Of a DNA stretch of 64,000 bases, positions 44,315-55,297 are shown one piece after another. How positions within the stretch are numbered: position 1 is the first letter of the stretch; each line of letters starts with the position of its first letter. Origin of the DNA: an uncultured Victivallales bacterium (GTDB lineage Bacteria > Verrucomicrobiota > Lentisphaeria > Victivallales > UBA1829); assembly GCA_944390735.1 (NCBI GenBank), contig CALXRL010000074.1, positions 62,001 to 126,000 on the forward strand, written 5' to 3'. Under the pieces are notes generated by a model. The model saw only the letters and a list, made by a program, of their open reading frames with translations. It made no database searches and was not told where the DNA came from. The position numbers and the translations under genes were made by a program.

Positions 44315-45403
44315 ATGAGCGTGGAAAAGGATCGAATGCAGGAGGTCGTTCAGGGAATCCTGGACGAGGCCGTAGCCGCCGGAACGGAGCGCGGGGCCCA
44401 GTGCGTCGTGTACTGGAACGGAGAGAAGGTGGTCGATGCCTGGGCGGGAACGCTGGATGCCAAGGGGGAACGAAAGGTGGATGGAGATTCTCTTTTCCCC
44501 GTTTTTTCAACGGGAAAGGCGATTGCGTCCACTGCGGTTCATCGTCTTGTGGAGCAGGGAAAGCTCGGGTATGACACCCGTGTGGCGGATGTCTGGCCTG
44601 AATTCGGCTGCGCCGGCAAGGAGGAGATCCGGCTGTGGCATGTGATGACCCATCGCACGGGACTTTTCGAGGTTCCCGCCTACTCGTCCGACGAGGAGCT
44701 GACCAACTGGGATCTGATGTGTTCCCGCATGGCGAAAATGACACCCGCCTGGGAGCCGGGCTCCAGAACACAGTACCAGTCGAGAACCTACTCCTGGCTT
44801 CTCGGCGAGACCGCGAGCCGCGCCGACGGACGCGATTTCCAGACCATTCTTCAGGATGAGGTCATGAAACCGCTCGGAATTGAAGACTCCATGTTTTTCG
44901 GAATTCCGGCCGAGGCGGAGGAGCGTGTCGCATGGCTCACGCGCGGAACGGATCTGCCCGTTCCCGCGAAAGGGGACGTTCCGCTGGAACAGGATATGAA
45001 CAAACCGATCGTGCATCAGGCGTGTCTGCCCGCATTCAACGGCCTGATGAGCGCACGCGCTCTTGCAAAACATTATGCCGCGCTGATCGGCGATCTGGAA
45101 GGTCATGAGGCGCTGCTGAAACCGGAGACGATCCGTCTGGCTTCGACGCTGAACCGCTCCCCGAATGATCCGGCTCCTCTGAAGCCCGGAACCTGGGAGC
45201 TCTTCGGACTCGGATACGTCCTCTACGGACCCAAACACGATTACGGACAGATCTTCGGACACGGCGGTTACGGCGGCGCGGAGGGAATCGTGGATGTCAA
45301 GAACCACCTGGTCGTCGCCTACACCAAAAACGTGATTCACGGAGAGGAACCCACCCGCGACAAAATTTATAAAGCCATCGGCATGAAATCCCGCGACTGG
45401 TAA
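44315..45403 (+). CDS. Serine hydrolase of the class C beta-lactamase/EstB family
   Basis: The 362-residue enzyme has the family's Ser-x-x-Lys (Ser65 and Lys68 in VFSTGKAIAS), the Tyr-x-Ser/Asn motif (Tyr154 in TQYQSRTYSW) and the final His-Gly-Gly (FGHGGYGGAEG). No signal peptide is present, so it is presumably a cytosolic esterase or peptidase rather than an exported beta-lactamase. The start at 44315 has AGAGGA upstream. Substrate cannot be inferred; relatives include EstB esterases, D-aminopeptidases and penicillin-binding proteins. Confidence 0.88.
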   Translation: MSVEKDRMQEVVQGILDEAVAAGTERGAQCVVYWNGEKVVDAWAGTLDAKGERKVDGDSLFPVFSTGKAIASTAVHRLVEQGKLGYDTRVADVWPEFGCAGKEEIRLWHVMTHRTGLFEVPAYSSDEELTNWDLMCSRMAKMTPAWEPGSRTQYQSRTYSWLLGETASRADGRDFQTILQDEVMKPLGIEDSMFFGIPAEAEERVAWLTRGTDLPVPAKGDVPLEQDMNKPIVHQACLPAFNGLMSARALAKHYAALIGDLEGHEALLKPETIRLASTLNRSPNDPAPLKPGTWELFGLGYVLYGPKHDYGQIFGHGGYGGAEGIVDVKNHLVVAYTKNVIHGEEPTRDKIYKAIGMKSRDW

Positions 45404-45444
45404 GGCACTGCCCGCCGCAGGAACTCCGATTTTGGAACAACAGA

Positions 45445-45487
45445 AAAGCCCGGCGAATTCAGAGGATTCGCCGGGCTTTCCTTTTTT
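45445..45487. terminator. Terminator between the serine hydrolase and the pyrophosphatase
   Basis: Fourteen-base perfect stem (45445-45458 and 45466-45479) with a seven-base loop and TCCTTTTTTCC to the right. On the minus strand it may also terminate hppA. Confidence 0.85.
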
Positions 45488-45517
45488 CCGGATGCGGCGG
45501 AAATGCCGCGGATCCGC

Positions 45518-47947
45518 TTATTTCATATGGATGTGGAGGAGTTCCTGAATCACCGGGGAGAATTTCACGATCACGGGGGTGAAGACGATCGCCACCATGC
45601 TCATGAGCTTGACCAGAATATTCAGGGAAGGTCCGGAGGTGTCCTTGCAGGGATCGCCGACCGTGTCGCCGATGACCGCCGCGCTATGGACCGGATTCTT
45701 GGAGCCGTCGGCGAGTTTCTTGCCGCCGAAGTTTCCTTTTTCAATGTGTTTTTTCGCGTTGTCCCAGGCGCCGCCGGCGTTGTTCAGGAGGCAGGCGAGG
45801 GAGAATCCGGCGGCGAGACCGCCTGCGAGCAGTCCCATGAGTCCGGCGACTCCGAGGATCAGTCCGGTTGCGACCGGCACGATGATCGCCAGCAGAGCGG
45901 GGAACATCATTTCACGCTGGGCACCGCGTGTGGAGATTTCCACGCAGCGGGCGTAGTCCGGTGTGGCTTTGCCTTCCATGATGCCGCTGATTTCGCGGAA
46001 CTGTCTGCGGACCTCTTCCACCATGCTTCCGGCGGCGCGTCCGACCGCTTTCATGGTCAATGCGCAGAAGACAAACGCCATCATCGCTCCGATGAAGAGT
46101 CCGCAGAGCAGGAACGGATTCATGATTGTGATGTGGAAGTAATCGACAAGAGCGGAAATGTTGTCCACCATCTGATTGTTCAGCTTGGCGAGCATGAGCT
46201 TGTCGAAGGTCTCGAATTTGCGGCCCCAGATTTCGACCTCCTGGATCTCGGCGGCGAGGAGGGCCATGGCCGTCAAAGCGGCGGAGCCGATGGCGAAGCC
46301 TTTTCCGGTGGCGGCAGTGGTGTTGCCGAGCATGTCAAGGGCGTCCGTGCGTTCCCGGACTTCCGGAGGCAGGTGCGACATTTCCGCATTTCCGCCCGCG
46401 TTGTCGGCAATGGGTCCGTAGGCGTCCGTGGCAAGCGTGATTCCGAGGGTCGCCAGCATTCCGACCGCCGCAAAGCCGATTCCGTAGAGTCCGTGAATCG
46501 TTCCGCCGCCTTCGGCGATGGTTCGGAATCCGCCCGCGAAACCGTAGGAGCAGATGATCGCCGCAACCGTCGCAAGAACAGGAATTCCGGCGGAGAGCAT
46601 TCCGAGCGCAAAACCGTCGATAATCGTGGTCGCTGGCCCCATCTGAGCCTGTGCCGCAAGTTCTTTGGTCGGCTTGTATTCATCGGAGGTATAGTATTCC
46701 GTGGAGTAGCCGATCACGACGCCCGCGATCAGTCCGGAGACCACTGCTCCGAAGATGCCCCAGGTGAGAATGCCGCAGAACACCAGAATCGCGCAGGCCA
46801 CCAGAATCAGCGCGGAGGAGCCCCAGGTTCCCGTGCGCAGAGCCTTCAGAAGAGTCATCATGCTCGACCCCTCCTTGCAGCGGACCGAGAAGATGCCGAT
46901 GATCGAAAGAATGATGCCGATGCCGGCGACGATCAGCGGCGCATTGACGCGTGTCACAATGTCGGCATAGGTGAGTTTCCCCGCAACCACCGGAAGCGCC
47001 GCTCCCAGCGCGGAGGTGGCAAGAATGGAACCGCAGTAGGATTCATAGAGGTCGGCACCCATTCCGGCAACGTCGCCGACGTTGTCTCCGACATTGTCCG
47101 CGATGGTGGCCGGATTTCTCGGGTCATCCTCCGGAATGCCCGCTTCCACTTTCCCGACGAGGTCCGCACCGACGTCCGCCGCCTTCGTATAAATTCCTCC
47201 GCCGACTCTGGCGAACAGCGCCTGCGTGGAGGCGCCCATTCCGAATGTCAGCATGGTGGTGGTGATTTCCGTCAGCTTGTGCCCGACATCGAAATTCGGC
47301 GCAATGAGCTGGAGCCCGAACAGATGCAGACCGCTTGCCATGTGTTCCGGCGTATACACCAGTTTGTCAAGAATCAAATACCATGCGGTGATGTCGAGGA
47401 GTCCGAATCCGACCACCACCAGTCCCATGACCGCTCCGGAACGGAACGCGACCTGGAGTCCGCGGTTCAGACTTTCACTGGCTCCCTGCGCGGTGCGGCT
47501 GGAGGCCGCCGTCGCGGTTTTCATCCCGAGGAATCCGCAGAGTCCGGAGAAAAAACCGCCCGTCAGAAACGCCACCGGAACAAACGGATTCTGAACCCCG
47601 CAGATGGCAAGAATCAGAAAGATCACAAACAGAATGATGAACACCAGTCCCACGCGGGAATACTGCTGTTTCAGATACGCCATCGCTCCTTCGCGGACGT
47701 ACCCCGCGATCTCTTCCATGCGGGCGTTCCCCCTGGGCGCCCGGATCATCAGACGGTAGCAGATGCAGGCCGCCGCCAGCGCAATCAGCGCGCAGATCGG
47801 GGCGATCCACCATGCCGCCGTGATGCCGCTGGAAAGCGGATGAAGTTTCTGCAGAGCGGTGGAGACGTCTGCAATTCTGGGTTGCTGCGCAGCTGCCGCG
47901 GTGGCTAGCATGCACAGGACTGCTGCCGGCAAAATACGAGTCTGCAC
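45518..47947 (-). CDS. hppA: Membrane-bound pyrophosphatase, probably Na+-translocating
   Basis: HppA couples hydrolysis of pyrophosphate to export of Na+ or H+. The 809-residue protein has about 16 membrane helices and the catalytic strings [11 protein letters not shown] (258-268), [22 protein letters not shown] and, late, [18 protein letters not shown]. The motif [10 protein letters not shown] has Ala at the position that marks K+-dependent enzymes. In helix 6 the key Glu is Glu302 in [11 protein letters not shown]. This places it where Na+-pumping enzymes such as that of Thermotoga carry it (ADLLESF), four residues before the H+-pump position. Ion choice is therefore inferred, not shown. 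The start is GTG 47947 with AAGGAA upstream, and the protein has a signal-like first helix. Confidence 0.93.
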   Translation of the reverse strand: MQTRILPAAVLCMLATAAAAQQPRIADVSTALQKLHPLSSGITAAWWIAPICALIALAAACICYRLMIRAPRGNARMEEIAGYVREGAMAYLKQQYSRVGLVFIILFVIFLILAICGVQNPFVPVAFLTGGFFSGLCGFLGMKTATAASSRTAQGASESLNRGLQVAFRSGAVMGLVVVGFGLLDITAWYLILDKLVYTPEHMASGLHLFGLQLIAPNFDVGHKLTEITTTMLTFGMGASTQALFARVGGGIYTKAADVGADLVGKVEAGIPEDDPRNPATIADNVGDNVGDVAGMGADLYESYCGSILATSALGAALPVVAGKLTYADIVTRVNAPLIVAGIGIILSIIGIFSVRCKEGSSMMTLLKALRTGTWGSSALILVACAILVFCGILTWGIFGAVVSGLIAGVVIGYSTEYYTSDEYKPTKELAAQAQMGPATTIIDGFALGMLSAGIPVLATVAAIICSYGFAGGFRTIAEGGGTIHGLYGIGFAAVGMLATLGITLATDAYGPIADNAGGNAEMSHLPPEVRERTDALDMLGNTTAATGKGFAIGSAALTAMALLAAEIQEVEIWGRKFETFDKLMLAKLNNQMVDNISALVDYFHITIMNPFLLCGLFIGAMMAFVFCALTMKAVGRAAGSMVEEVRRQFREISGIMEGKATPDYARCVEISTRGAQREMMFPALLAIIVPVATGLILGVAGLMGLLAGGLAAGFSLACLLNNAGGAWDNAKKHIEKGNFGGKKLADGSKNPVHSAAVIGDTVGDPCKDTSGPSLNILVKLMSMVAIVFTPVIVKFSPVIQELLHIHMK

Positions 47948-48158
47948 GATGGATTCCTTTCTTTTTGTTTGTATGAAAACAAGTTACAGTAAAACGGCAA
48001 TCTCGAATAATATTTCACTGCTTTTCAGGTTTTTCAAATGCGTTTCGCAAGAAACTTTTCCGGAAATCCGCCGCGGGAGGGGGAGGGGAGGAAAACAGCG
48101 GAATCTGTTTTCGAAAGCCTCCTCCGGAGGGGGGAACTCCGGAGGGGAAGTGCGCTTG

Positions 48159-48911
48159 TCAGCGCAGAATGTCCTTCATGATGTCAAGACTGATTTTAAG
48201 ATCCTTCAGCGGATCGTTGAGATGGGTGTCATGTTCGATGAACGCCCATTTATCGAATCCGTGTTTTTTGAGGGCTTTCCCTGCGCCTTTGTAATCGAGT
48301 CCGGCGTTGCCTCCGCCGAGCTCGCAGAAACGCAGGCGCTTGTGCCAGACGGGGTTGTCCCGATCCGTATAATAGATGTCCTTGAAGTGAACCGCGACGA
48401 GCCGGTCGTGGTATTTCTCAATGGTCCCGACCACATCGCCACCCCTGGCCGCATGAAGATGGCCGATATCGAGAAGGAGTCCGACCTCCGGACACTCCGT
48501 CAGAAAGGCGTCAAGCTCCTCCTGGGTTTCGATCCGGGACCCGAGATGGTTGTGGATCGCCGCTTTGATCCCGGCGCGCGCACAGGCTTTGGCAAAGTCA
48601 TGGGAACGGCGGCAGTAGACGTTGAAATCGACTTCCGGACTGCCGTCGCCCGGAGTGAGCCAGACATATTCCTTTCCGAGTCCGGCGGTCCATTCGATTC
48701 CGGCGGCCGGATTGGGGCCCCGGCAGGTTGCAAAGTCCATATCCAGTCTGCGGTAAAGCGCCGCCTTGACCAGGGCGTCCGCGGCGTTTATCGCCTCCAC
48801 GCGTTCAATTCCGTTGAAGCCGAGCGCATGCAGATCCTCCAGACGGGCTCCGATGTCGTAAAGTCCTCCGTACCAGACGTTCATGCCGTAATCCGCTACT
48901 CCGAATTTCAT
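48159..48911 (-). CDS. Sugar phosphate isomerase/epimerase-like TIM barrel
   Basis: A 250-residue xylose isomerase-like TIM-barrel protein. It starts MKFGVADYGMNVWYGG and has metal-binding segments AAIHNHLGSRIET, GLLLDIGHLHAA (Asp and His ligands), VAVHFKDIYYTD and KWAFIEHDTHL. Relatives include IolE/IolI, hydroxypyruvate isomerase and tagatose epimerase, so the reaction cannot be named. The start at 48911 follows AGGGAGA. It is transcribed alone: a TATAAT on the minus strand lies at 48962-48967 with a poor -35. Confidence 0.82.
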   Translation of the reverse strand: MKFGVADYGMNVWYGGLYDIGARLEDLHALGFNGIERVEAINAADALVKAALYRRLDMDFATCRGPNPAAGIEWTAGLGKEYVWLTPGDGSPEVDFNVYCRRSHDFAKACARAGIKAAIHNHLGSRIETQEELDAFLTECPEVGLLLDIGHLHAARGGDVVGTIEKYHDRLVAVHFKDIYYTDRDNPVWHKRLRFCELGGGNAGLDYKGAGKALKKHGFDKWAFIEHDTHLNDPLKDLKISLDIMKDILR

Positions 48912-48961
48912 CCTGTCTCCCTTTCTCGTTGTTGGTGTTTTCAAATGGAGCTTCGATCGGT

Positions 48962-48967
48962 ATTATA
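48962..48967 (-). promoter_or_regulatory. -10 element of the isomerase-like gene
   Basis: An exact TATAAT read on the minus strand, about 50 bases before the start codon. The -35 position (TACAAA) matches the consensus at only three bases, so the site may need an activator. Confidence 0.35.
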
Positions 48968-49076
48968 GTGCCTTTTCTTCTCTTTTTGTATGGAGAAAGA
49001 CCGCATAAAAATGGAGAATCCGATCTTTTTTCCTGTTTTCCCTGAGCGCAAAATGCAATTTCTCAGAAATTCCGAA

Positions 49077-49104
49077 TTGATATCTTTCCCGGATGATGTA
49101 TAGT
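49077..49104 (+). promoter_or_regulatory. Promoter of the sulfur-transfer flavoprotein
   Basis: TTGATA (49077-49082), 16 bases, TATAGT (49099-49104). Confidence 0.5.
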
Positions 49105-49154
49105 GTAAAAAACGATATTTCTTATCAAAAATGAGAGAAAAGGAGCTTTTGAGC

Positions 49155-51593
49155 ATGAAAGTCATTGTGATCGGCGGAGTCGCCGGAGGAGCGGGGGCGG
49201 CGGCGAGACTGCGTCGTCTGGATGAATCGGCGGAAATCATTCTGCTGGAACGGGGGGAGTGCATCTCCTATGCGAACTGCGGATTGCCGTATCATCTGGG
49301 AAAGGTGATACCGGAACGTTCCGCGCTTCTGGTCATGTCGCCGGAGAAGTTCCGGGAACGGTTCGCGGTTGATGTCCGAACCCGTTCCGAGGCGGTGGCG
49401 ATCGACCGGGAGAAGAAGACCGTCTCCATCCGGAACGGAAAAACCGGAGAGACAACCATGGAATCGTATGACAAACTCGTGATTGCCACGGGAGCTTCAC
49501 CGGTGCCCGCCGCGATTCCGGGGGCCGATCTGCCCGGAGTCTTTCACCTCTGGACCATTGCCGACATGGATCGTCTCGAGGCTCGCTTGAACGAGGGGGC
49601 GAAACGCGCGATGGTCATTGGCGGAGGTTTTGTCGGAGTCGAGCTGGCGGAGAATCTCCGGGAACGGGGGCTTGAGGTGACCGTCATTCAGCGCGGAAAA
49701 CAGCTTCTGCCGACGCTCGATTTCGAGATGAGCAATCTTCTTGCGGCGGAACTGCGCCGCCTCGGGATCCGTGTGGAGCTGGAGGCGGAGACGGCCGCAT
49801 TCGCTCCGGGACCCGACGGCTTGAATCTGACGCTGAAGGACGGCCGCTCCCTTTCCGCGGATTTCGCGGTTCTGAGCATCGGAGTGCGGCCCAATTCCGA
49901 ACTTGCCGCCGCGGCCGGACTCGCGCTGGGAAAGCGGGGACACATTGTCGTCGACGAGGAACTGCGCACGAGCGATCCCGACATCTATGCGGTCGGCGAC
50001 GTGATCGAAGTCCGCGATCCGATCCTCGGCGGCGTTACGGCAATTGCCCTTGCCGGCCCCGCGAACAAGCAGGCCCGCATCGCCGCCGACAATATTGCCG
50101 GACGGCACAGCAGATATCCCGGCACGCGGGGAACCTCGGTGATTAAAGTCGGCCGTCTGACCGCCGCCTCCACCGGCTGCACGGAGCGCCGTCTTGCGGA
50201 GACCGGTGTGAAGTATCAGAAGATCTATCTGCATCCCGCGTCGAACGCCTCCTATTATCCGGGCGGAGCGCCCCTTCACATGAAACTGATCTTCGGAGAC
50301 GGCGGCGCCATTCTCGGAGCCCAGATCATCGGCATGAAAGGAGCGGACAAGCGGATCGACGTGATTTCCACCGCAATGTGCGCCGGCCTGACCGCCGATC
50401 GTCTTGCCGGACTCGAGCTGGCTTACGCTCCACCCTATGCCTCCGCAAAAGATCCGGTCAACCTTGCCGGAATGATCGCGGAAAACATTCTGAACGGGAC
50501 CTCGAAGACCGCGCAGTTTGATGCCCTTCCGTCCGATGCCTTTCTGCTGGACACCCGGGAGACGGCGGAGGTCGAAAACGGTGCCATTCCCGGAGCAAAG
50601 CACATTCCGCTCGGAGCGCTCCGGACGCGTCTTGGGGAGCTGCCGAAGGATCGGACCATCTACATCACCTGCCAGTCGGGGCTTCGCGGCTATGTCGCGG
50701 AGCGCATCCTGCGTCAGCACGGGTTCGACGCCGCCAATCTCTCCGGCGGATATCTGACATGGAAGATGTTTCATCCTTCGCCGATTCCCGCCCCCTCTTC
50801 TCCGGCGGGGAAATCCGGCGGCGCGCGGAAGGACGGGGAGCAGCCGGTCTCCTCCGTTCCGGTCAAGCTGACGGTCGACGTGCGTGCGCTGGCCTGTCCG
50901 GGCCCCGTGGTCCGTCTGAAACAGGAGATGGACGCCCTTCAGCCCGGCGACACGCTGGAACTGCTGGCTCCCCTCTCCTTTGAACCGGATCTGGACAGCT
51001 GGCTTCAATCCACAGGCCATCAGGCGCTTTCCCGGGAGACGGGCGGCGATTTCCTGAGAGCGGTTCTGCGTAAAAAAACGGAAGTGTCATCCGCAGCCGG
51101 ACTGCCTGCGCGGTCCGCCGGGGAACACTCCGCGGCGATCGTGCTCTTCAGCAACGATCTGGACAAGGCGATGGCGGCCCTGATTATCGCCTGCGGCATG
51201 GCGGCTGCCGGTGCAAAAGTCGGGATCTTCTTCACGTTCTGGGGGCTGAGCGTGCTGCGGCGCGATCCGGCTCCGCCGGTCCGGAAAAGCCTGATGGGAA
51301 GACTCTTCGGCTGGATGCTGCCGAAGGGGGCGGGGCATCTGAAACTCTCCAAAATGAACATGGGCGGACTCGGGACGGCCATGATGAATCAGGTGATGGC
51401 CGATCAGAATGTGACCTCGCTTCCGGAACTGCTTTCTCAGGCCCGGGCGCTGGGGGTCCGATTCATCGCCTGCGAAATGGCAATGGGCGTGATGGGAATT
51501 TCCAGAGAGGAACTCATCGACGTGGATGAGGTCGCCGGCGTCGCCAGCTTTGTCGAGCTGGCAAAACACAGCGGAAACACGCTGTTTATTTGA
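49155..51593 (+). CDS. CoA-disulfide reductase-like flavoprotein fused to rhodanese, TusA and DsrE2 domains
   Basis: This 812-residue protein strings four sulfur-handling domains together. Residues 1-450 are an FAD/NAD(P)H pyridine nucleotide-disulfide oxidoreductase with the CoA-disulfide reductase active site Cys42 (SYANCGLPYHLG), VIGGGFVGVELAENL and the FAD strand YAVGDVIEV. Residues about 455-540 are a rhodanese with Cys506 (TCQSGLRGY). Residues 570-640 are a TusA domain with CPGP (Cys581), and 658-812 a DsrE2-type domain with Cys680 and Cys773 (IACEMAMGVMGI). The likely role is reduction and relay of persulfide sulfur, for example from CoA or glutathione persulfides. The start is ATG 49155, with AGGAG before it; it is a single-gene unit. 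Confidence 0.9.
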   Translation: MKVIVIGGVAGGAGAAARLRRLDESAEIILLERGECISYANCGLPYHLGKVIPERSALLVMSPEKFRERFAVDVRTRSEAVAIDREKKTVSIRNGKTGETTMESYDKLVIATGASPVPAAIPGADLPGVFHLWTIADMDRLEARLNEGAKRAMVIGGGFVGVELAENLRERGLEVTVIQRGKQLLPTLDFEMSNLLAAELRRLGIRVELEAETAAFAPGPDGLNLTLKDGRSLSADFAVLSIGVRPNSELAAAAGLALGKRGHIVVDEELRTSDPDIYAVGDVIEVRDPILGGVTAIALAGPANKQARIAADNIAGRHSRYPGTRGTSVIKVGRLTAASTGCTERRLAETGVKYQKIYLHPASNASYYPGGAPLHMKLIFGDGGAILGAQIIGMKGADKRIDVISTAMCAGLTADRLAGLELAYAPPYASAKDPVNLAGMIAENILNGTSKTAQFDALPSDAFLLDTRETAEVENGAIPGAKHIPLGALRTRLGELPKDRTIYITCQSGLRGYVAERILRQHGFDAANLSGGYLTWKMFHPSPIPAPSSPAGKSGGARKDGEQPVSSVPVKLTVDVRALACPGPVVRLKQEMDALQPGDTLELLAPLSFEPDLDSWLQSTGHQALSRETGGDFLRAVLRKKTEVSSAAGLPARSAGEHSAAIVLFSNDLDKAMAALIIACGMAAAGAKVGIFFTFWGLSVLRRDPAPPVRKSLMGRLFGWMLPKGAGHLKLSKMNMGGLGTAMMNQVMADQNVTSLPELLSQARALGVRFIACEMAMGVMGISREELIDVDEVAGVASFVELAKHSGNTLFI

Positions 51594-51607
51594 GAAGGAA
51601 AATCCGT

Positions 51608-51632
51608 CTCCGGGACGGGAGCCGTCCCGGAG
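51608..51632. terminator. Perfect hairpin between convergent genes
   Basis: An 11-bp perfect stem (51608-51618 and 51622-51632) with a three-base loop, between the flavoprotein (plus) and tgt (minus). The minus-strand side ends in a modest T-run (ACGGATTTTCC); the plus-strand side has none, so it more likely serves the tgt transcript. Confidence 0.5.
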
Positions 51633-51657
51633 CGGAACATTCAGAACAAACGCGGAA

Positions 51658-53299
<1,642 letters not shown>

Positions 53300-53303
<4 letters not shown>

Positions 53304-55270
53304 GACAGTTCTCCCAGTTCTTTCAGTCGTTCTTTCAATAAGGGTTCCGCGGCGGTGCAGAGTCGGCGGAACGTCTCCATCGGCAGTGCCGGTTCTCCCG
53401 GCAGCTCCGAAAGCTGTTCCAGCGCCGAACGCAGAAGCGCCAGGGACGGCCCGGCGTACCGGAGATAGCCTCTCTTGCCTTTGACCAGAGAGAGAAATCC
53501 GTACGCCCCAAGCGTCTGCATGTTTCTCTGAAGAGCCGCGAGAATCCCGTGATACCGGAACTCGTCCGGTTCCAGTTTGTAATCCAGTTCCGCCAGCGAT
53601 TTCCGGTACTCCTCCATCAGGGCTTTCCGCATCTCCGGCGGAATCGCGACGTATGGATCGCGGATCAGCGAGACGGCGTCATAGGGATACGGCGCCAGCC
53701 GCGCTCCCTGATAATCCACAAAACGGACCTTCCCGTTTTGCAGCAGAATGTTCTGCGACTGAAAGTCCCTGTGAATCAGAAGGTACGGCATCTTTTCCGC
53801 CGCGAAGGCGAGCGCGTCGAACTCCCGGTTCAGTTCCCGGAGCGTTCCGGCATCCGGAACCAGCCGGCAGAGACGCTCCAGAAAGTTCTCCCGGAAATAA
53901 TCGGTTTCCCAGCGAAGATACCGCCGGGAGAAGACGCGGATCGCCTGATTGTCCGCATCCAGCGCCTCCGTCCCGCGCACCTGGAATTCGGCAAGCGCGC
54001 GCAGAACCTTCCGGTAAAGATCAAAGCTCTCCTTCTCCCGCCCCTGGACCAGACGATACAGCGTGTCGCTTCCGAGATCCTCCATCAGAACGGCGTACTC
54101 GTCCGGAGAGGCCGCATGAAGACAGGGCGTGAAAAGTGCGTTGCGATGAAAAAATTTCCCCAGTTCAAGAAACCGCTCGAAATCCTTGTCGTTCTCATTG
54201 GAAAGCATCAGAATGCGAGTGCTCCGGTCCGGCAGTTCAATCCGCAGAAATTTCCGGTCCGATCCCTGTTCGGGAAGGGAGCGGAGGCGCCATCCTTCCG
54301 GCAGGGATTTCATGATCTCCAGTGCGGCGATTTTCCGCTGGTCCCGATGAATTTCCTGATGCGGCGTCAGAATCTCCCACGCATGAAATCCCGCTTCGAC
54401 ACGGGCATCGTCCAGAACAATGCAGTTGTGAAGTTCCGTTCCGGAGGGGATGCTGACGCGGTCGCCGATCGAAACAAATCCCGTGAGTTTCGCATCCGGA
54501 GCGATCGAGTCGTTCTTTCTGAGAAGAATCGGGCTCTCCGGCGCGCTCTCTTTCATGACGACTCCTTTCAGCAGCTTTTCGTTCGCGTCGAAGTACTGCT
54601 CAAAAGAGCCGATGTCGCTCCAGAAACTCTGTTCCGGAGGATGATAGACGTGAATTCTCCGGCCCGCTTTCAGCGCCTTGATCCAGACGTCGACCATGGA
54701 GAGATATTCCGGTTTTTCCGGCAGAATCTCGAAAAAGTCCCTGGAGTAGACCGCGATGCAGGCGTAGGTCCGTGATTCGGCGTTTTCGGAACAGGGAACC
54801 CCGAGGCGGTTGAGAATATCGACCACCTCTCCGTTTTCGATATGCAGACGGTTCTCCGGTCCGTCGATCACCGCCAGCGTGACCGTCGCCCCGGACGCGA
54901 CATGCTCCCTCACCATCGGTTCCAGCGGAAAATCACAGATGACGTCGCTGTTGTGGAGAAGAAAATAATCGCAGTCGGTCAGAAGTTCCCTGGCATTGAC
55001 CAGCGGTCCCGCCGTTCCGAGAATATCCGGCTCGTGAAAAAGCCGGACGCAGTCCGCGACGCCCGAGCGTTTCACGCACTCTTCGATCTGTTCCTTCCGA
55101 TGGTGCGTGTTGACCGCGATCCGGTCCACTCCCGCTGCTTTCAGTTTTCGCAGGATCCGGATCAGCATCGGCACTCCGGCGACGGGAAGCGCGGGTTTCG
55201 GCACCTCCTGAGTCAGCGGAGCCAGCCGGGAGCCGTAGCCTGCGGCCAGCACGATGGCGTTGAGTTTCAT
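53300..55270 (-). CDS. Fusion of a MurU-like nucleotidyltransferase and an AmgK-like sugar kinase
   Basis: The 656-residue protein joins two enzymes of the MurNAc recycling shortcut. Residues 1-235 are a nucleotidyltransferase with the signature LAAGYGSRLAPLTQEVPKPAL. A short left-handed beta-helix-like linker follows (about 245-300, DSIAPDAKLTGFVSIGDRVS). Residues 315-656 are an APH-fold kinase of the AmgK type: HRDFQSQN (H500, R501, D502), Asp519 in RFVDYQGARLAPYPYDAVSLIRD. In Pseudomonas, AmgK phosphorylates MurNAc at C1 and MurU turns the product into UDP-MurNAc, as separate proteins. The order here is MurU first, kinase second. ATG 55270 was chosen because GGGAG lies ten bases before it. 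It is followed directly by the DJ-1 gene and preceded by rho. Confidence 0.85.
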
Positions 55271-55297
55271 CTTCGGCACTCTCCCGTTTCCGGAATG

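Noticed and set aside
45503..47908. An 801-residue plus-strand frame over hppA
   Set aside because: The minus-strand product is a canonical membrane pyrophosphatase; the plus-strand one is a Gly/Arg/His-rich shadow.
51608..51632. Hairpin as a terminator for the flavoprotein gene on the plus strand
   Set aside because: No T-run follows on that strand; the minus-strand side fits better.
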